Below, one piece after another: positions 39,901 through 54,900 of a stretch of DNA of 64,000 nt (position 1 is its first letter; each line of letters starts with the position of its first letter). Origin of the DNA: Halichondria panicea (lineage: Eukaryota > Porifera > Demospongiae > Suberitida > Halichondriidae); assembly GCF_963675165.1 (NCBI RefSeq), contig NC_087382.1:806001-870000 (forward strand). Reading direction: 5' to 3'. Below the pieces are notes generated by a model. It was not told the DNA's origin and did no database searches. It saw only the letters and a program-made list of their open reading frames with translations. A program made the translations under genes and the position numbers.

Positions 39901-42900
39901 TTGCGGAGCACGGTTTAAGCGCAAAGCAGCCAGGTCTCATGATTTAGTTTGCCTAGAAGCGACGGTGAACTGTCAATTTGCTGAAGCAGGTTGTACTGTC
40001 AAGCCAAAGCGTAAAGACCTCGAGAGCCACTTGGATGCTAACATGAAGAAACATCTATCTCAACTAATGACAGCACATGTGAAAATGAAGCAAGAATTTC
40101 AAGCCTTTAAAAAAGGTCACGAAGACTCCTCTGCTTCTCCCCCTCTCTCAAAGTCCACGTCATCATTATCGAGAATACATAATTTAAAGCAGAAACAGCG
40201 CAATCCTCACTTATTAATAGATAAAGATCCCACCATGGAATGGAGTAATTGACTGCCGATTTTGGAAACTATGGCGATGGTATATTTGTGCATAGAGAGG
40301 ATATTAAGAGACACTAAAATATGCGACTGTTATGAAATTATATATAGTAGCTATAAACACAATAATTATTGTATACTTGCTAATTTAGTTATTTAACACT
40401 TACATCGATTTGATTTGCTAATAACAGTTTGACCTAACAGTTCACTTGTATTCATGAATAATTCTTCCACATTCATAGTTCTATGCACATGACAAAAGCA
40501 CACCGTAGTTACTCAGTCTATATAGTCTATATAGCTCAACAATGGCTACAAGTTCTAACTATGGTGTATCTGTTGGGGTACAACACGAGGGACTACCTAT
40601 CTCCTCCTACACATTCGTAGATCCTCTACCAGACAAGTACAAATGTGAGATATATATGCAAGAACTTACAGAGGCAACCTCATGTAACAGAATGTTGTGG
40701 TCAACATTTCTGCGAAGAGTGCCTCGAAAAAGCAGCTTCAAAAATCAACCCAGCACATAATCATCAGAAAATAGGAACAAAATGTCCGCATTGCAGACAT
40801 AGTAGTTTCCACTATATCAGGTATTTGCCTTTCAAGCGAGACATCGACAGTATGAAAGTTTATTGCCTTCGAAAGTCTAGTGGCTGCAACGTGCAAGTAG
40901 CTTACGGTAACAGAGTGGACCATGACAAAACCTGTGACTATAAACGAGTTCTTTGTACCAACGAGTGTGGCAAAACTGTTTTCAAGAAAGTTAATTAATT
41001 TTTCATAATTGTGTATTGAGAAAAACGACATGCAAATCTTGCAGCAAGATTAGAACATACATGGAAATCGAATGTTTTGGACACAACTCAGTTTGTGCGG
41101 AAGTCATCTTAAAGTCCTAATTCTGCAGAGCTCAGTTTAAGCGCAAAGCAGCAAAGTCTCATGATTTGGTTTGCCCAGAAGCGATAGTGGGCTGTCAATT
41201 TGCTGAAGCTGGTTGTAACGTCAAGCCAAAGCGTAAAGACCTCGAGAGCCACTTGGATGCTAACATGAAGAAACATCTATCTCAACTAATGACAGTGTAT
41301 ACACGTGAAAATAAAACAAGAATTTAACGTTTTTAAAGAAGGCCATAGAGAGAAAGATCACCTATCAACCCCTGCTCTTTTGCTGGGTGAGCAAGCAGAC
41401 GAGATAGCCTCCAAGAAGACCTCTCCATTACTACAACAGCTAGCCTAGTTATAGGAGCAATCCTAATCTATCCCTAGTACGTGTCCTTTCCCTTTGCTGA
41501 ATTATAGCTATATAGCCACGGCGAGCTGTATACATTAGTAATAAAATTTAAAGCATAATAATTATGTGTATTTGAAATGTCTAATTATAAAGAGGGTCAT
41601 GCATGTGAATCAATGGTTTGATACAAAGATACAACCAAATTTACAAAGGTAGCTCTCATGCATGCAACAAGCTAGTGCAAGGGCACTATAGGCATGTTCT
41701 CTCGCTCATGCACTTAGTAGCTTGTGTAAAGGAAAGACTATAAATAAGATGTTTGCCAAATAACTATTAGTCTGTTACCATAACTGAACACTGCATGTGC
41801 ATGCTTGCATAACAATCCCATAAACCACAATCATAATTACCTTATTGTTTACGATTAAAAGCACATGACACATCACATTCTCTAGTTTAACTTAACAAAA
41901 ATGGCTACCAGTAATTACAGCAGTACATACAGTGGCGAGGTACCTAATGATTACAGTGACGAGGAAATAGCAGTACCATCTACTGATTACAGTGACGAGG
42001 AAATAGCAGTACCATCTACTGGTTACAGTGACGAGGAAATAGCAGTACCATCTACTGGTTACAGTGACGAGGAAATAGCAGTACCATCTACTGGTTACAG
42101 TGACGAGGAAATAGCAGTACCATCTACTGATTACAGTGACGAGGAAATAGCAGTACCATCTACTGATTACAGTGACGAGGAAATAGCAGTACCATCTACT
42201 GGTTACTGTGAGGACATAGCAGTACCATCTACTAGTTACAGTGACGAGGAAATAGCAGTACCATCTACTGATTGCAGTGACGAGGAAATAGCAGTACCAT
42301 CTACTGATTACAGTGACGAGGACATAGCAGTACCATCTACTAGTTACAGTGACGAGGAAACAGCAGTACCCAAGGAAATAGCAGTACCATCTACTGGTTA
42401 CTGCGAGGAAATAGCAGTACCATCTACTAGTTACAGTGACGAGGAAACAGCAGTATCCGAGGAAATAGCAGTACCATCTACTGGTTACTTAGAGTATGGC
42501 TACATTTTTGTACATCCTCTACCAGAGAAGTACATTTGTGGAATATGTAAGAACATATTATCGCAACCTCGTGTCACAGAATGTTGCGGTCAACATTTCT
42601 GCGAAGATTGCCTCAAGAAATCTGCTTCACAGAATACTATACAACATTGGTCAACCCAGAGTCGTTTACGCCTGAATCGACATTCTACACATCATAGACA
42701 ATATGTGAAACCCCAAACTTCGACTTGTCCTCATTGCAGGCAAAATAATTTCAACCATATCAGGTATTTGCCCTTCAAGCGAGAAATCGACAGTATGAAA
42801 GTTCATTGCCCTCGAAAGTCTAGTGGCTGCAACGTGCACGTGGCTTATGGTAATAGAGAGGACCATGACAAAACATGTGGCTACATACGAGTTGTTTGTA

Positions 42901-45900
42901 CTAACAAGTGTGGCAAAACTGTCTTCAAGAAAGACTTACAATCTCACACTCGAAATAACTGTACATTGAGGAGAGTTACATGTAAAGCTTGTGGCAAGAT
43001 CGGAACATACAAAGACATCGAAAGCTTGGGACACAACTCTGTCTGTCCGGAAGTTTGGGTAAAGTGCGGTAATTCTTGCGGAGCACGGTTTAAGCGCAAA
43101 GCAACCAGGTCTCATGATTTAGTTTGCCTAGAAGCGACGGTGAACTGTCAATTTGCTGAAGCAGGTTGTACTGTCAAGCCAAAGCGTAAAGACCTCGAGA
43201 GCCACTTGGATGCTAACATGAAGCAACATCTATCTCAACTAATGACAGCACACGTGAAAATAAAGCAAGAATTTCAAGCTTTTAAAGAAAGCCATGAAGA
43301 GAAAGATCACCCTTTCAGTACTGCTCCTTTGAAAATGCGTGGTTGGCATTAATATCTCCCAGCAGATTTGATCTGATACTCATTGAATAAACTAGTAGAG
43401 CATGCAGTTTGTGGGTAGTGAAAAGTGTGTAAATTGTACTTTGTCAATAGGTGTGATATGAAACAATTGTTGATGCCAACTACAGGTACCACTAAACATA
43501 CAAATGCATGTACACTCCCCACTAATCAAGCATAAACGTATTCATAGTGTGTGTGCACATTAGGCATGTCCCTTGTGACCTGGTGTTTATCCACATGACA
43601 TAACTGTAAACCTCAACAGCTATAGCTAGCCTAGCTATACTACAGCTAGCCATGGCTACAGTCAGTGACACCAGCAGTATCCCTAGCAAGTATGCATGTG
43701 TGATGTGCAAGAATTGGCTCAACACACCCTATCTAACAGAATGCTGTGGACAGCAGTTTTGCAAGTCCTGCCTCGAAGGACCAACCAAAACTGCACCTGA
43801 ATATTGCCCATGCTGTGAAACTGGGGACCACACATTTAAATACATCATGTACAAACCTTTAAAGGACGAGATTGATAATTTAACGGTATCTTGCCCGTGT
43901 AAGGCCAACGGTTGTGATAAGGTAATAAGGCGTGCAGATTGCGCCAACCATGAACTGGAATGCGAATATCTAGTCATAGACTGCAAAAAATGCAGGGCAC
44001 ACGTTCTTAGAAGGGACCTACCCAGCCATATTCGAAATAGATGCCCCCAGAGGGAGGTGGTCTGCTCGAACTGTCAAGAGAAAGGTAAATACAGCGAAGT
44101 TTCCGGAAAACATCAAGAATTTTGCCCCGAGACTACAGTACAGTGTGACAAAATGTGTGGTATGAATTTTAAACGCAGGGACTCTGAAAAACACAAGCGA
44201 AAATGCCCTGAGGAGGAATATACTTGTCCGTTCTACGAAGCCGGTTGTACTATGACCCTAAAAAAGAGGGATTTGGACAAACATTTAATAACAGATACTC
44301 AGAAACACCTGTCTCTATTAATGGCGGCTTACTTGTCTGTCAAGCAAGAGCTTCACGAACTAAAAAACGATCGCTGGGAGAAATTTTAACACGTTACACA
44401 TTCACCAATTACACAATTGATTGAACAATGCACTTAGCTGAGGGAATTACCTGCACTCCTTTTATGTGTATACTGTACAATTGACCACATAATTGAATGA
44501 ATACCACATGATGACCACATGTTTTGGATACAATAAATATTGTTACACACCATAAATTCACGTCTATGTACTTAGTCATGTGACATTAGGAGAGTCAATG
44601 TATATTATAGCCATCAGCTAGTAGCAACAAAGTAAAATTAGGCAGTAAAAGTATGAGTTTATAGCCATAAAGCTTTCAACTATGGCTGACAAAATGGACT
44701 TCAAATACACTAAAGAAGTTCTACCAAAGTATAATTGTTCCATCTGTACCGATGTACTGACCGATCCTATGTTGACGGACTGCTGTGGTCAGCACTTTTG
44801 TAAGACCTGTCTCAATAAATGGTTCAGAGAGGAGGGGCTAAAATCGTGTCCCCATTGCCGTAGCGACGCATTCACACATATTATTGATAAATCTAAACAG
44901 AGAGAGATCAACGAGTTACACGTGGAATGCCCTAATAAGGAATATGGGTGTGAAGAACACATCACCCGTGGCGATCTAAAGAAACACATGACCAAATGTA
45001 CGCACGTTACAATCCAGTGTACCAATAAATGTGAAGATATTATGTTCAGGAAAGACTTAGACGAACATCTTAGAGAGCATTGTCAAAGCCGAAAAATTAA
45101 TTGTGAGCATTGTGGGAAGAAAGGAAAACACTCGGCAATAACCAGCCTTCTACACTTATGCATATGTACTCACCTGCCTGTGGAGTGCTCTAATGATTGC
45201 CAACAAGAGGGGATAATGCGTAAGGACCTTCAAAATCATCTAGACAAAGAATGCGTAAAGAGACAAGTATATTGCGAGCATTGTGACGAACGTGGTGCTT
45301 TTGAGTATATAACTGACATGCATTTAGAGGAGTGCCTACATGTCCCGATAAATTGCCCCAGGGGATGTTTAGAAGACGACATCACAAGAAGTACGCTAGA
45401 CGATCACAAACTAGTATGTAAAATGGAGCCTATACAATGCACTTTTTACGAGTTAGGCTGTAAGGAAAATATACTACGGAAAGATTTGGAGACACATAAT
45501 GAGCAGAGCATACAGCAACACTTGGTCTTAATGATGAAGACGGGGGCTACTGTACAGAGCAGTTTGAGAATGGAGAATGAAGCTATGAAAACTGAAATTG
45601 AAACCTTGAGGACAGAAATGGATGCATTGAGAGGAGAGTTGGAAGAGCTGAGACTAGAACACACACAATTGAAGGAACATAATGAGGAGCTAGATCAGGT
45701 GGACTAGCTAGAGTGCAGTGTGCATGTATTAATGTTTGTGCTAATGACAGATTGTGCAGTATTACAACAACACTGCATGCATAAGGGGGGGGTCACTGAC
45801 TTCAGACCAGGCTAGGAGGGATCTATATGAGATAAACATGCACATTGTGATGGAATAGCATCATTAAATTAATGTGAGGCACGAATCATAGCCAAACTTT

Positions 45901-48900
45901 GAACTTTTGTGTGCAAATTAAGGAACTATGAATTTCCTTACATGCAGCATGCATGCCTTTTTAGGAGTGTCTATACTTGTGGGTGGTTTGACCTTGTACA
46001 AATAACTAACACAAGAAGCATCAGTAGCAATGTCTACTCCTAATCCAGAGCCAGTGTTTGTCAAAGAGCTAGCTGATAAGTACAAGTGTAGTATTTGTAC
46101 TAACCTTCTAGACACGCCAGTTCTAACTGAATGCTGTGGACAACATTTTTGCAAAGCTTGTATAGAAAAGTGGATTATACGAAAAAAGAAATCTATTTGC
46201 CCTCAGTGTCGAGCAGAAAACTTCAATAAGATAGTTTCCCAGCCGATAATTAGAGAGATCAAAGAGCTTGGAGTGTATTGTGCGAATGATAACAATGGGT
46301 GTAAAGCTGTTATTATTTATGGAGATTTTCAGAAGCATGTGGACGAGTGTCTGTTTGGAGGTGTCGAATGCACTAACGATTGTGGTACGGGCGGATTGCT
46401 AAGAAAGAACCTCCAACGGCATTGCAAACAAAAGTGTCCTAATCGAATAGTTCACTGTGAGCTTTGTAATGAAGAGGGTAAGTATTCGGTAATAGTTGGA
46501 AGGCACATACAAACTTGCCCTAGCGTTATTTTAGAATGCCCTAACAAATGCAACGAGAAAGTAAAGAGAAAAGATATCGAAGAGCATAGAAACGAGTGTA
46601 CATTTGAGATTGTGGATTGTCCTTTCAAAGATGTTGGTTGTGAAGTGAGGCTGCCTCGTATACGTGTTGAAAAGCATGAAATGACAAGCATACAAAGCCA
46701 TCTTAGACTCAACATGAAAGCTACAGCTACTGTCAAGAGAGAGAATAAGGAACTAAAAAGAAGCAACGATAAACTAAAAAAAAGCAACAATGAACTAAAA
46801 GAAGACTTTGACACGATTTTATCAGTTGTATCAACAGGGCTTAGTTCAATGGACATTCCCCCAAACAATAGGAAACCAATGGATGGTATTAAAACAATAC
46901 TAACCTCCCTAACCACAATGATTCAACCTGATGGCAAGACCCGCTGTGTACACATGAGCAACAAACTGGGAATATTCAGAGATCCACAATTAAAAGAGTT
47001 GTCTAGCATTATTCAAGCAAGTTCACCACCACTATGCATATACCCGGGATTCAACATCTACCTTGCATTTGGTAATGATAGTTTAAATAAACTATTTTTG
47101 CTTTTGTTTGAGAAAAGTACTATCCACGGTTACCCTGAGACACTGTCTATTGAAGTGCAGTCTACAACAGGACCACCATTCTCACGTTCCCTAAATGACG
47201 TTTCATCAACAACCCACCAAAGTGACTCGGGAAGAGAATTTAGGTACATAGTGTGTAATACATCGCCTATTCTAGTTACAAACAATTTCTTGAACATTAG
47301 GATCACTGACATTTCTTAGAGCAAAGACAATCTAGCAACTGTAGTAGAGGAGAGCCTTCTAATGTGTATATATACCACACAAAGCGTTAATTGTGAACCT
47401 ATAATGAAGTAAACTTGATTGACCTTCAGGCCCGGGAATATTAAGTATATAGGATAAGACAACACAACGACATGTAGTAGCAACAAGCGACCACTGAGAG
47501 TATTGCACGTTATTACACTATATAATCATCAAACTCACTAGACCACACCCACTACAAGCAAACTATCGACACATTAACTGATACTAACTTCCAATGGATA
47601 TCTGATTATAATAACTACTAGACAACCAAGCATATAACAATATCAACTAGAGCACTAAAGTGCAAACCCTCGGCTGGTGACATGATAATAAAGAAACCAG
47701 AAGAGTGATAATGCAGTGCATGTACACTGCAAAAACACTTTTGTTATTGTGACACAGTTTGCTACCGGCACAAAATGTTATCTTGACAAAACGTTTGTCA
47801 ATTTCCTGCAATTATTGTTATAACGACAAATCATAGTTTATTTAACTATTAATATAGTTTATCTAACTATTAATATTTGTTATTATAATGGTAGATTGTT
47901 ATTTGAACACATGTGTTGTCATTTTGTCGAAGCGTTGTTGATCTCACGTTTAGTGGAAGTTACCATTCATTGTCAAATTAACATTAATGTGTGACAATAA
48001 CAAATTATAAAGTTACAGCTAGAACTCTACTAAAAGATACGTGCAAGTTTGCATCACTGATTTCAACCTACTCAACCTATACTCGATTACCCTAGCTCGT
48101 AATAAATTGTCTACACTGAAACATCTCAGTTGCCCTGATGCTTATATCTTTGCATGCTCATGTTCAATTGTGTATGTAGCAATTGGAGACTTGTGACTGG
48201 GCATGGTAAGTTACAGTGGCAGTGAAGAAGTCAGGAGCCTCCAGAGTCCTTCAGTGCAGTGCAGTGCAGGCAGCCTTCTCTCTATAGCCTCCTTCACAAG
48301 GCCTGGCCTGAAGAGCGGCCTGGGATCGAGCTTCTCTCTAGCCTCTAACTCTAGCTAGTCTCGAGGCCAGGAGAGTTTGGCCTCGAGACTATAATTATAA
48401 GGAACTATAGGTGTGGCATGAGTGGGCGTTCAGGAATAACAGGGCGAGGCCTCAAACATACTTAGCACATGGTGCTTGCAGCTGCACCAGACTGCAGCTG
48501 CTCATGCAGCTTTATACCATCACTGACTGCATGCCTGTACCCCTGGCCCTGGGCTACCATGTTCCATGTACACCAGCTAGGATCTAGGAGTCAAGAGTCA
48601 CCTGCATCTGCAGCTTGAAAGAAAAGACAATTGCAAGTTAGTCAGTGCTCATTGCTAAACTCAACTTATTGCCCAATACTCTCTTTCAGATTTTCTTAAA
48701 GAGTAGATAGTACCACCATCTCAAAGAAAAAAGTTAAGTTCCATTGCATGCTGTTGGCACATGGCATGTACATGATCCCAAAACTCTCTGAATTCACAGT
48801 TTACAAATCACTGCTATACCGTATCGGCGTATAACTCCACCATATACCAGCTTCAAAGAAAAAGGATTTAAGTTATGTTGCTCATTGCTAAATAAGTGTG

Positions 48901-51900
48901 TTTACGTGTTTCTTCCAGCTGCAGATTTTACCGTACCTCGGCCCCACAATGTGTACCAGCTAGGAGTCTACTTAACCACCTTCATCGACTTCAAAGAAAC
49001 GACTTGCAAGTTATGTCAGATTCCATAAAACTATATAGCTAGCTAGAGGGCAACTGTCCCTGGCCTGGTTTCGACCTTCATCTGTAGCATACTGATTTAC
49101 GAGTTTGTGTCTTCATACACTGGTTTCGACTGGTCAACTTCGTCCATGGGGTGATAGCTAGTATACTGATTTACGAGTTTGTGTGTATGTGTCCTCATGT
49201 GTCAGTTACACTGGTTTCGACTGGTTAACTTCGTCCATGGGGTGATAGCTAGCATTGTAATTTACCAGTTTGTGTGTATGTGTCCTCATGTGTCAGTTAC
49301 ACTGGTTTCGACTGGTCAACTTTGTCCATGGGGTGATAGCTAGCATTGTAATTTACCAGTTTGTGTGTATGTGTCCTCATGCGTCAGTTACACTGGTTTC
49401 GACTGGTCAACTTTGTCCATGGGGTGATAGCTAGCATTGTAATTTACCAGTTTGTGTGTATGTGTCCTCATGTGTCAGTTACACTGGTTTCGACTGGTCA
49501 ACTTCGTCCATGGGGTGATAGCTAGCATTGTAATTTTCCAGTTTGTGTGTATGTGTCCTCACGTGTCAGTTACACTGGTTTCGACTGGTCAACTTCGTCC
49601 ATGGGGTGATAGCTAGCATTGTAATTTACCAGTTTGTGTGTATGTGTCCTCACGTGTCAGTTACACTGGTTTCGACTGGTCAACTTCGTCCATGGGGTGA
49701 TAGCTAGCATTGTAATTTTCCAGTTTGTGTGTATGTGTCCTCACGTGTCAGTTACACTGGTTTCGACTGGTCAACTTCGTCCATGGGGTGATAGCTAGCA
49801 TTGTAATTTACCAGTTTGTGTGTATGTGTCCTCACGTGTCAGTTACACTGGTCAACTTCGTCCATGGGGGTGATAGCTTATACTATTTACATTTTGCACT
49901 ACATATGTGTTGGTAACTATAGTGACTTCAATCTTTTGTTCTGTAGGGGCGAAAATGATCTGAGGGATGTAGCGTTCATGAAACCAAACGAAACGCCTGC
50001 AGTTCACTGTACTGGAATTTCAAGAAACGCTAAGTGATGAACACTAAAAACAATTTACTGACAGAAGAAATTATTGTGCTGCATGTCATGTGATCCAGTG
50101 ATCTTATTCTATCATAAACTCATTGTTCTAATACCGTTTGACCTTCTGCATGTGCGTACGTGCGCGAGAAAACAACTAATTAAATGACAAAGGTATAGTG
50201 TTAATTTAACAAAGAAATTCACTTTATAGCAGTGTTAATTCAGCATTCACTTTGCTATTTTGACAAAGAAGTACAATAAATTGGTGAAATTCAGATGACA
50301 TAATACTTTGTTGTTTTGACATAATTTCTTTGCTTGAATGACAAAACATTGTAGGTTGTTTTACCTTTGTCATTCTAACAAATATTATTCTGTCATGTGA
50401 GATTCATCACCGGGACAAACTTTTGTTTGTTAAATTAACAAAAGTGTTTTTGCAGTGTAGCATGTATGAGCAACTCATAAAACTATGGAGGCATGCTGAA
50501 ACTTTGAGTGCTAGTGGTACATGGTTCGCCCAACTAGTACATGGTATGCATGTCACATTAGACATGTACTGTGGACTAGACTGGGATCAAAAGCAAAGAA
50601 GCCTGGAGTGTTAGACTTAGAGAGGTATGGCTCCTGCCAGGCTGGAGTATAGGATCCAGAGTCAGCCAACAACCAGTCACAATTTTAGCTTTCTACTATA
50701 ATTATATCAATTGTTCCTGGTACGGATCACTTCAGCTGCAACTACGTATAATCAAGGCCACGTGTAGCTAGTTATATAGCTGCTTCAAGCTTCTTAGCTT
50801 TTGCTCGACAATGAAGCTTTAACATCAAAATCTGCCACTATTTAAATCAAGATATTGTTGTGTGAAGGCTATCCATGCTGTAAACGCAGTGCTGTGGCAT
50901 CCAGGTGAGTAAAAAAGCCAATCACAAACAAACAAACAAACAAACCAACAGACTACTATACCCACTGGCCGCGGCACGGCCTCGGGTAATAAGGAACGTC
51001 ATAAGATTACATATCATCAGCAATAATAAATATTATGTACTGTATTTACTTGATTAAACGCCCGGGCATTTATTTCCTAGCAGCATCTGTAGAGGGGGCG
51101 TTTAAACGAGATGGGCGCTTATTCGAAACGGGCGTTTATTGTTTTGTCTACTTCAAACTCTTGCTCATTAGCAGTTACTATGCTCTTTTTGGCTGCTGTC
51201 ACAGCTCTCAGCTTAAAAGTTAAGTCGTAGGAGTGGTGTTTCTCCCTCTGTGTCCTCTCTGCCTCATAAACAGTATCTATTTATTCTATGCTGCCATTGT
51301 TTCAGCTGGTTTCACGAGCTAATTCAGCTCCACCCACAGTGCCACGCCCATACATGGGCATTTATTGACAAAGACAGCTTTTACCATGGGCGTTTAAACG
51401 AGATGGGCGTTTAATCAAGTAAATACGGTATGCTGCTATTGCATACCAGAGGAGGTACGACATCCTTCCTGAAGGTTCTGAAGCTGAAACGATGGTTGAT
51501 AAGCTATAACCTAGATCGAACAGTGCACGAATCAGACTCTTGGCAGCTAAAAATAGACCAGGCAGTGTGTTTGGCAGGTAATACGCAATTGAACTTTGAC
51601 CTAAGTAATGTGAGTCTAAAACACTTCTTTTGACTTAACATTACAGTAGACTCTCGTTAATCCGGTCACCCTTGGGACCATGCAGCTTGGCCGGAATAGC
51701 GAGGTGGCTGTAGCTCAGGAAATAGCCGCGGCTTTAAAACGATCTAACCTCGAATCTAATGACTACTTTTGCGCTTCTTGTCTCGAGGATAATGTAGGAT
51801 AATGAATCATTCTGTTCTCTATTTAAGTGTAATCCAATTTTATTTGCTAAACCACACCCAAAACGTCATATCCGGCCGTAATATACGTATAAAATTACAT

Positions 51901-54900
51901 TGAAAACCTTGTTTGGGACAGCCAGCACTGGCCGGTAAACGGAATAGCGAGTGGCCGTACTTCAGGGTGAGTTTGTGCAGTAAACATATAGCTAGCATTC
52001 CGTGCCAAGCCAAATGGCCGGTATATCGAGGTGGCCGTACTTCAGAGAGCCGGATTAGCGAGAGTCTACTGTATACCACATACCATAGCTACATTTGTGG
52101 TAATCTAATCTCTAGGCTGGCACTGTAACAATACTAAAAACCACAGAAACTGTGAGCGTGCCTTTTTAGGAAAATAGCACAATACACTATTATAGAATTT
52201 GTGGTTCATACATGACCTTACACAGAAGTAGACTACTAAAGCACAAGATGGTATGGTATGGCTACTCCTAATCCAGAGCCAGTGTTTGTCAAAGAGCTAG
52301 CTGATAAGTACAAGTGTAGTATTTGTACTAACCTTCTAGACACACCATTTCTAACTGAATGCTGTGGACAGCATTTTTGCAAAGCTTGTCTGGAAAAGTG
52401 GATCATACGAAAAAAAGAATTGATTTGCCCTCACTGTCGAGCAGAAAACTTCAATAAGATTGTTTCCCAGCCGATAATCAGAGAGATAAAAGAGCTGGGA
52501 GTGTACTGTGCAAATCGTAAAAACGGGTGCAAAGTGGTTATCAAATATGACGATTTTCAGAAGCACGTGATCGAGTGTCTGTTTGGAGGTGTCGAATGCA
52601 CCAACGATTGTGGTACGAGTGGATTGCTAAAAAATGACCTCATAAAACATCGCAAACAAGAGTGTCCTAATCGAATAGTTCACTGTAAGCTTTGTAACGA
52701 AGAGGGTAAGCACTCGGTAATAGTTGGAGAGCACAAACGAACTTGCCCTAACTTAACTTTAGAATGCCCTAACAAATGCAAAGAGAAAGTGAAGAGAAAA
52801 GATATCGAAGAGCACAGAAAAGAGTGTCCACTTGAGGAAGTGGATTGTCCTTTCAAAGAGGCTGGTTGTGAAGTGAAGCTGCCTCGTAAACATCTTGAAA
52901 AGCATGAAGCGTCTAGCATGCAAAACCATCTTCGACTCAACATGACAACTACTGCTACTGTCAATACAGCTATGAATAATGTCAATACAGCTCTAGCTAA
53001 TTTCAATACAGCCATGGCTACCGTTACGAGAGAGAATAAGGAACTAAAAAGAAGTCACGATGAACTAAAAAGAGATTTTGATACGATTTTATCAGTTGTA
53101 ACGACAGAGCTTAGTTTATTGGACATTCCCCCAAGCGATAAGAAACCAATGGATGGTATTAGAACTGTACTAACCTCCCTAACCACAATGATACAACCTG
53201 ATTGTAGGGCCTACTGTGTACACATGAGCAACATATTGGGATTATTCACAGATCCAGAATTAAAGAGTTTTTCTAACATCCTTCGAGCCAGTTCACCACC
53301 ACTATGCATTCTCCCGGGATTCAAAATCTACCTTGCATTTGGTAATGATTGTGTTAGCAAACGATTTTTTCTTCTGTTGGAGAAAAGTGCTATCCATGGT
53401 TACCCCGAGACTGTGTCTATTGAAGTGCAGCCTACAACAGGACAATCATTCTCGTGTTCCTTAAAAGACCTCCAACATTCTTGTGACATACAACGTGACT
53501 CAGGAAGAGAAGTTAGGGTTATGATGGGGGATATATTACCCAATCTAGTTTCAGACGATTTCTATGCAAACATTAGGGTCACTGATATTTCTTAGAGCAG
53601 AGATAACCTAGAAACTGTAGATGTAAAGGAAAGCCTTCTAATGTGTATATACCCCAATATACCACACACACAGTATCTTAGTGTTATTGTGCTATGTGAG
53701 TATTAGTTTGCGGAAACAACAATGATCATTGTTATTTAAAAGCAAGTAAATTTAATAGAGTTTCACTGTAATTTAAAACACAATTCTTGGCTCAAGTATT
53801 GGTTACACACAATGACATGCAGTAGCCACAAGCGACCAATAGAATCACCGAACAGTAGTACCGTACGTTAAATACCACACTCACTAGGCCACACCCACTA
53901 CAAGCAAACTACGTATGCCTGCATTAACTGATACGAGGTAAGATTATACACACATAGAACAATGTATGGCTATTCCCTATATAGTAACCACTCATCACAT
54001 GACTCTCCGGCCTACAACATCAACGAGTCAAATAATTATAAGCAGTCATGTGCTCACACTGGTAAATGGTGGTCGGTACTAACCACCTTTAGACAAACTC
54101 TTATAGGCCTAGTTTACTATATGAAATGTTGTGTGTTGAACTGCAGGATTGCATGAGTATTGCAAAATAGCCACCATGGCACTTGAAAATTTTGCACACA
54201 GACAACTCTCTATAATTATACAGACAGCATGGCGCCTTTTTAGGAAAGCCTATATTTAGTACTGCACATTATGTGGTCAGCATGAACAAAGAAGTATAGC
54301 AAGAAGAATGAGTTTAGCTATGGCTACTCCTAATCAAGAGCCAGCGTTTGTCAAAGAGTTAGCTGATAAGTACAAGTGTAGTATTTGTACTAACCTTCTA
54401 GACACACCAGTTCTAACTGAATGCTGCGGACAGCATTATTGCAAAGCTTGTATAGAAAAGTGGATCATACGAAAAAAAGAATCGGTTTGCCCTCACTGTC
54501 AAGCAGAAAACTTCAACAAAATCATCGCCCTACCACTAGTTCGAAAAATCAAAGAGCTGGGAGTGTATTGCAAAAATCGTAACAACGGGTGTAAAGCGGT
54601 CATTAACTACGAACATTTTCAAAAGCACGTGATGGAGTGTCTGTTTGGAGCTGTTGAATGCACCAACGATTGCAATACGGCCGGATTGCTAAGAAACAAA
54701 CTCGAACACCATTGCAAACAAGAGTGTCCTAATCGAATAGTGCACTGTAAGCTTTGTAATGAAGAGGGTAAGCACTCGGTAATAATAGGAAGGCACATAC
54801 AAACTTGCCCTGACATGACCTTAGCATGCCCTAACAGATGCCACCAGAAAGTAAAGAGAAAAGATATCGATGAGCACAGAAACAAGTGTCCACTTGAGGA

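Noticed and set aside
49110..49870. Regular 92-bp repeats considered as a CRISPR-like array
   Set aside because: The whole unit is conserved with no variable spacers, and the sequence is eukaryotic. It is a tandem satellite.
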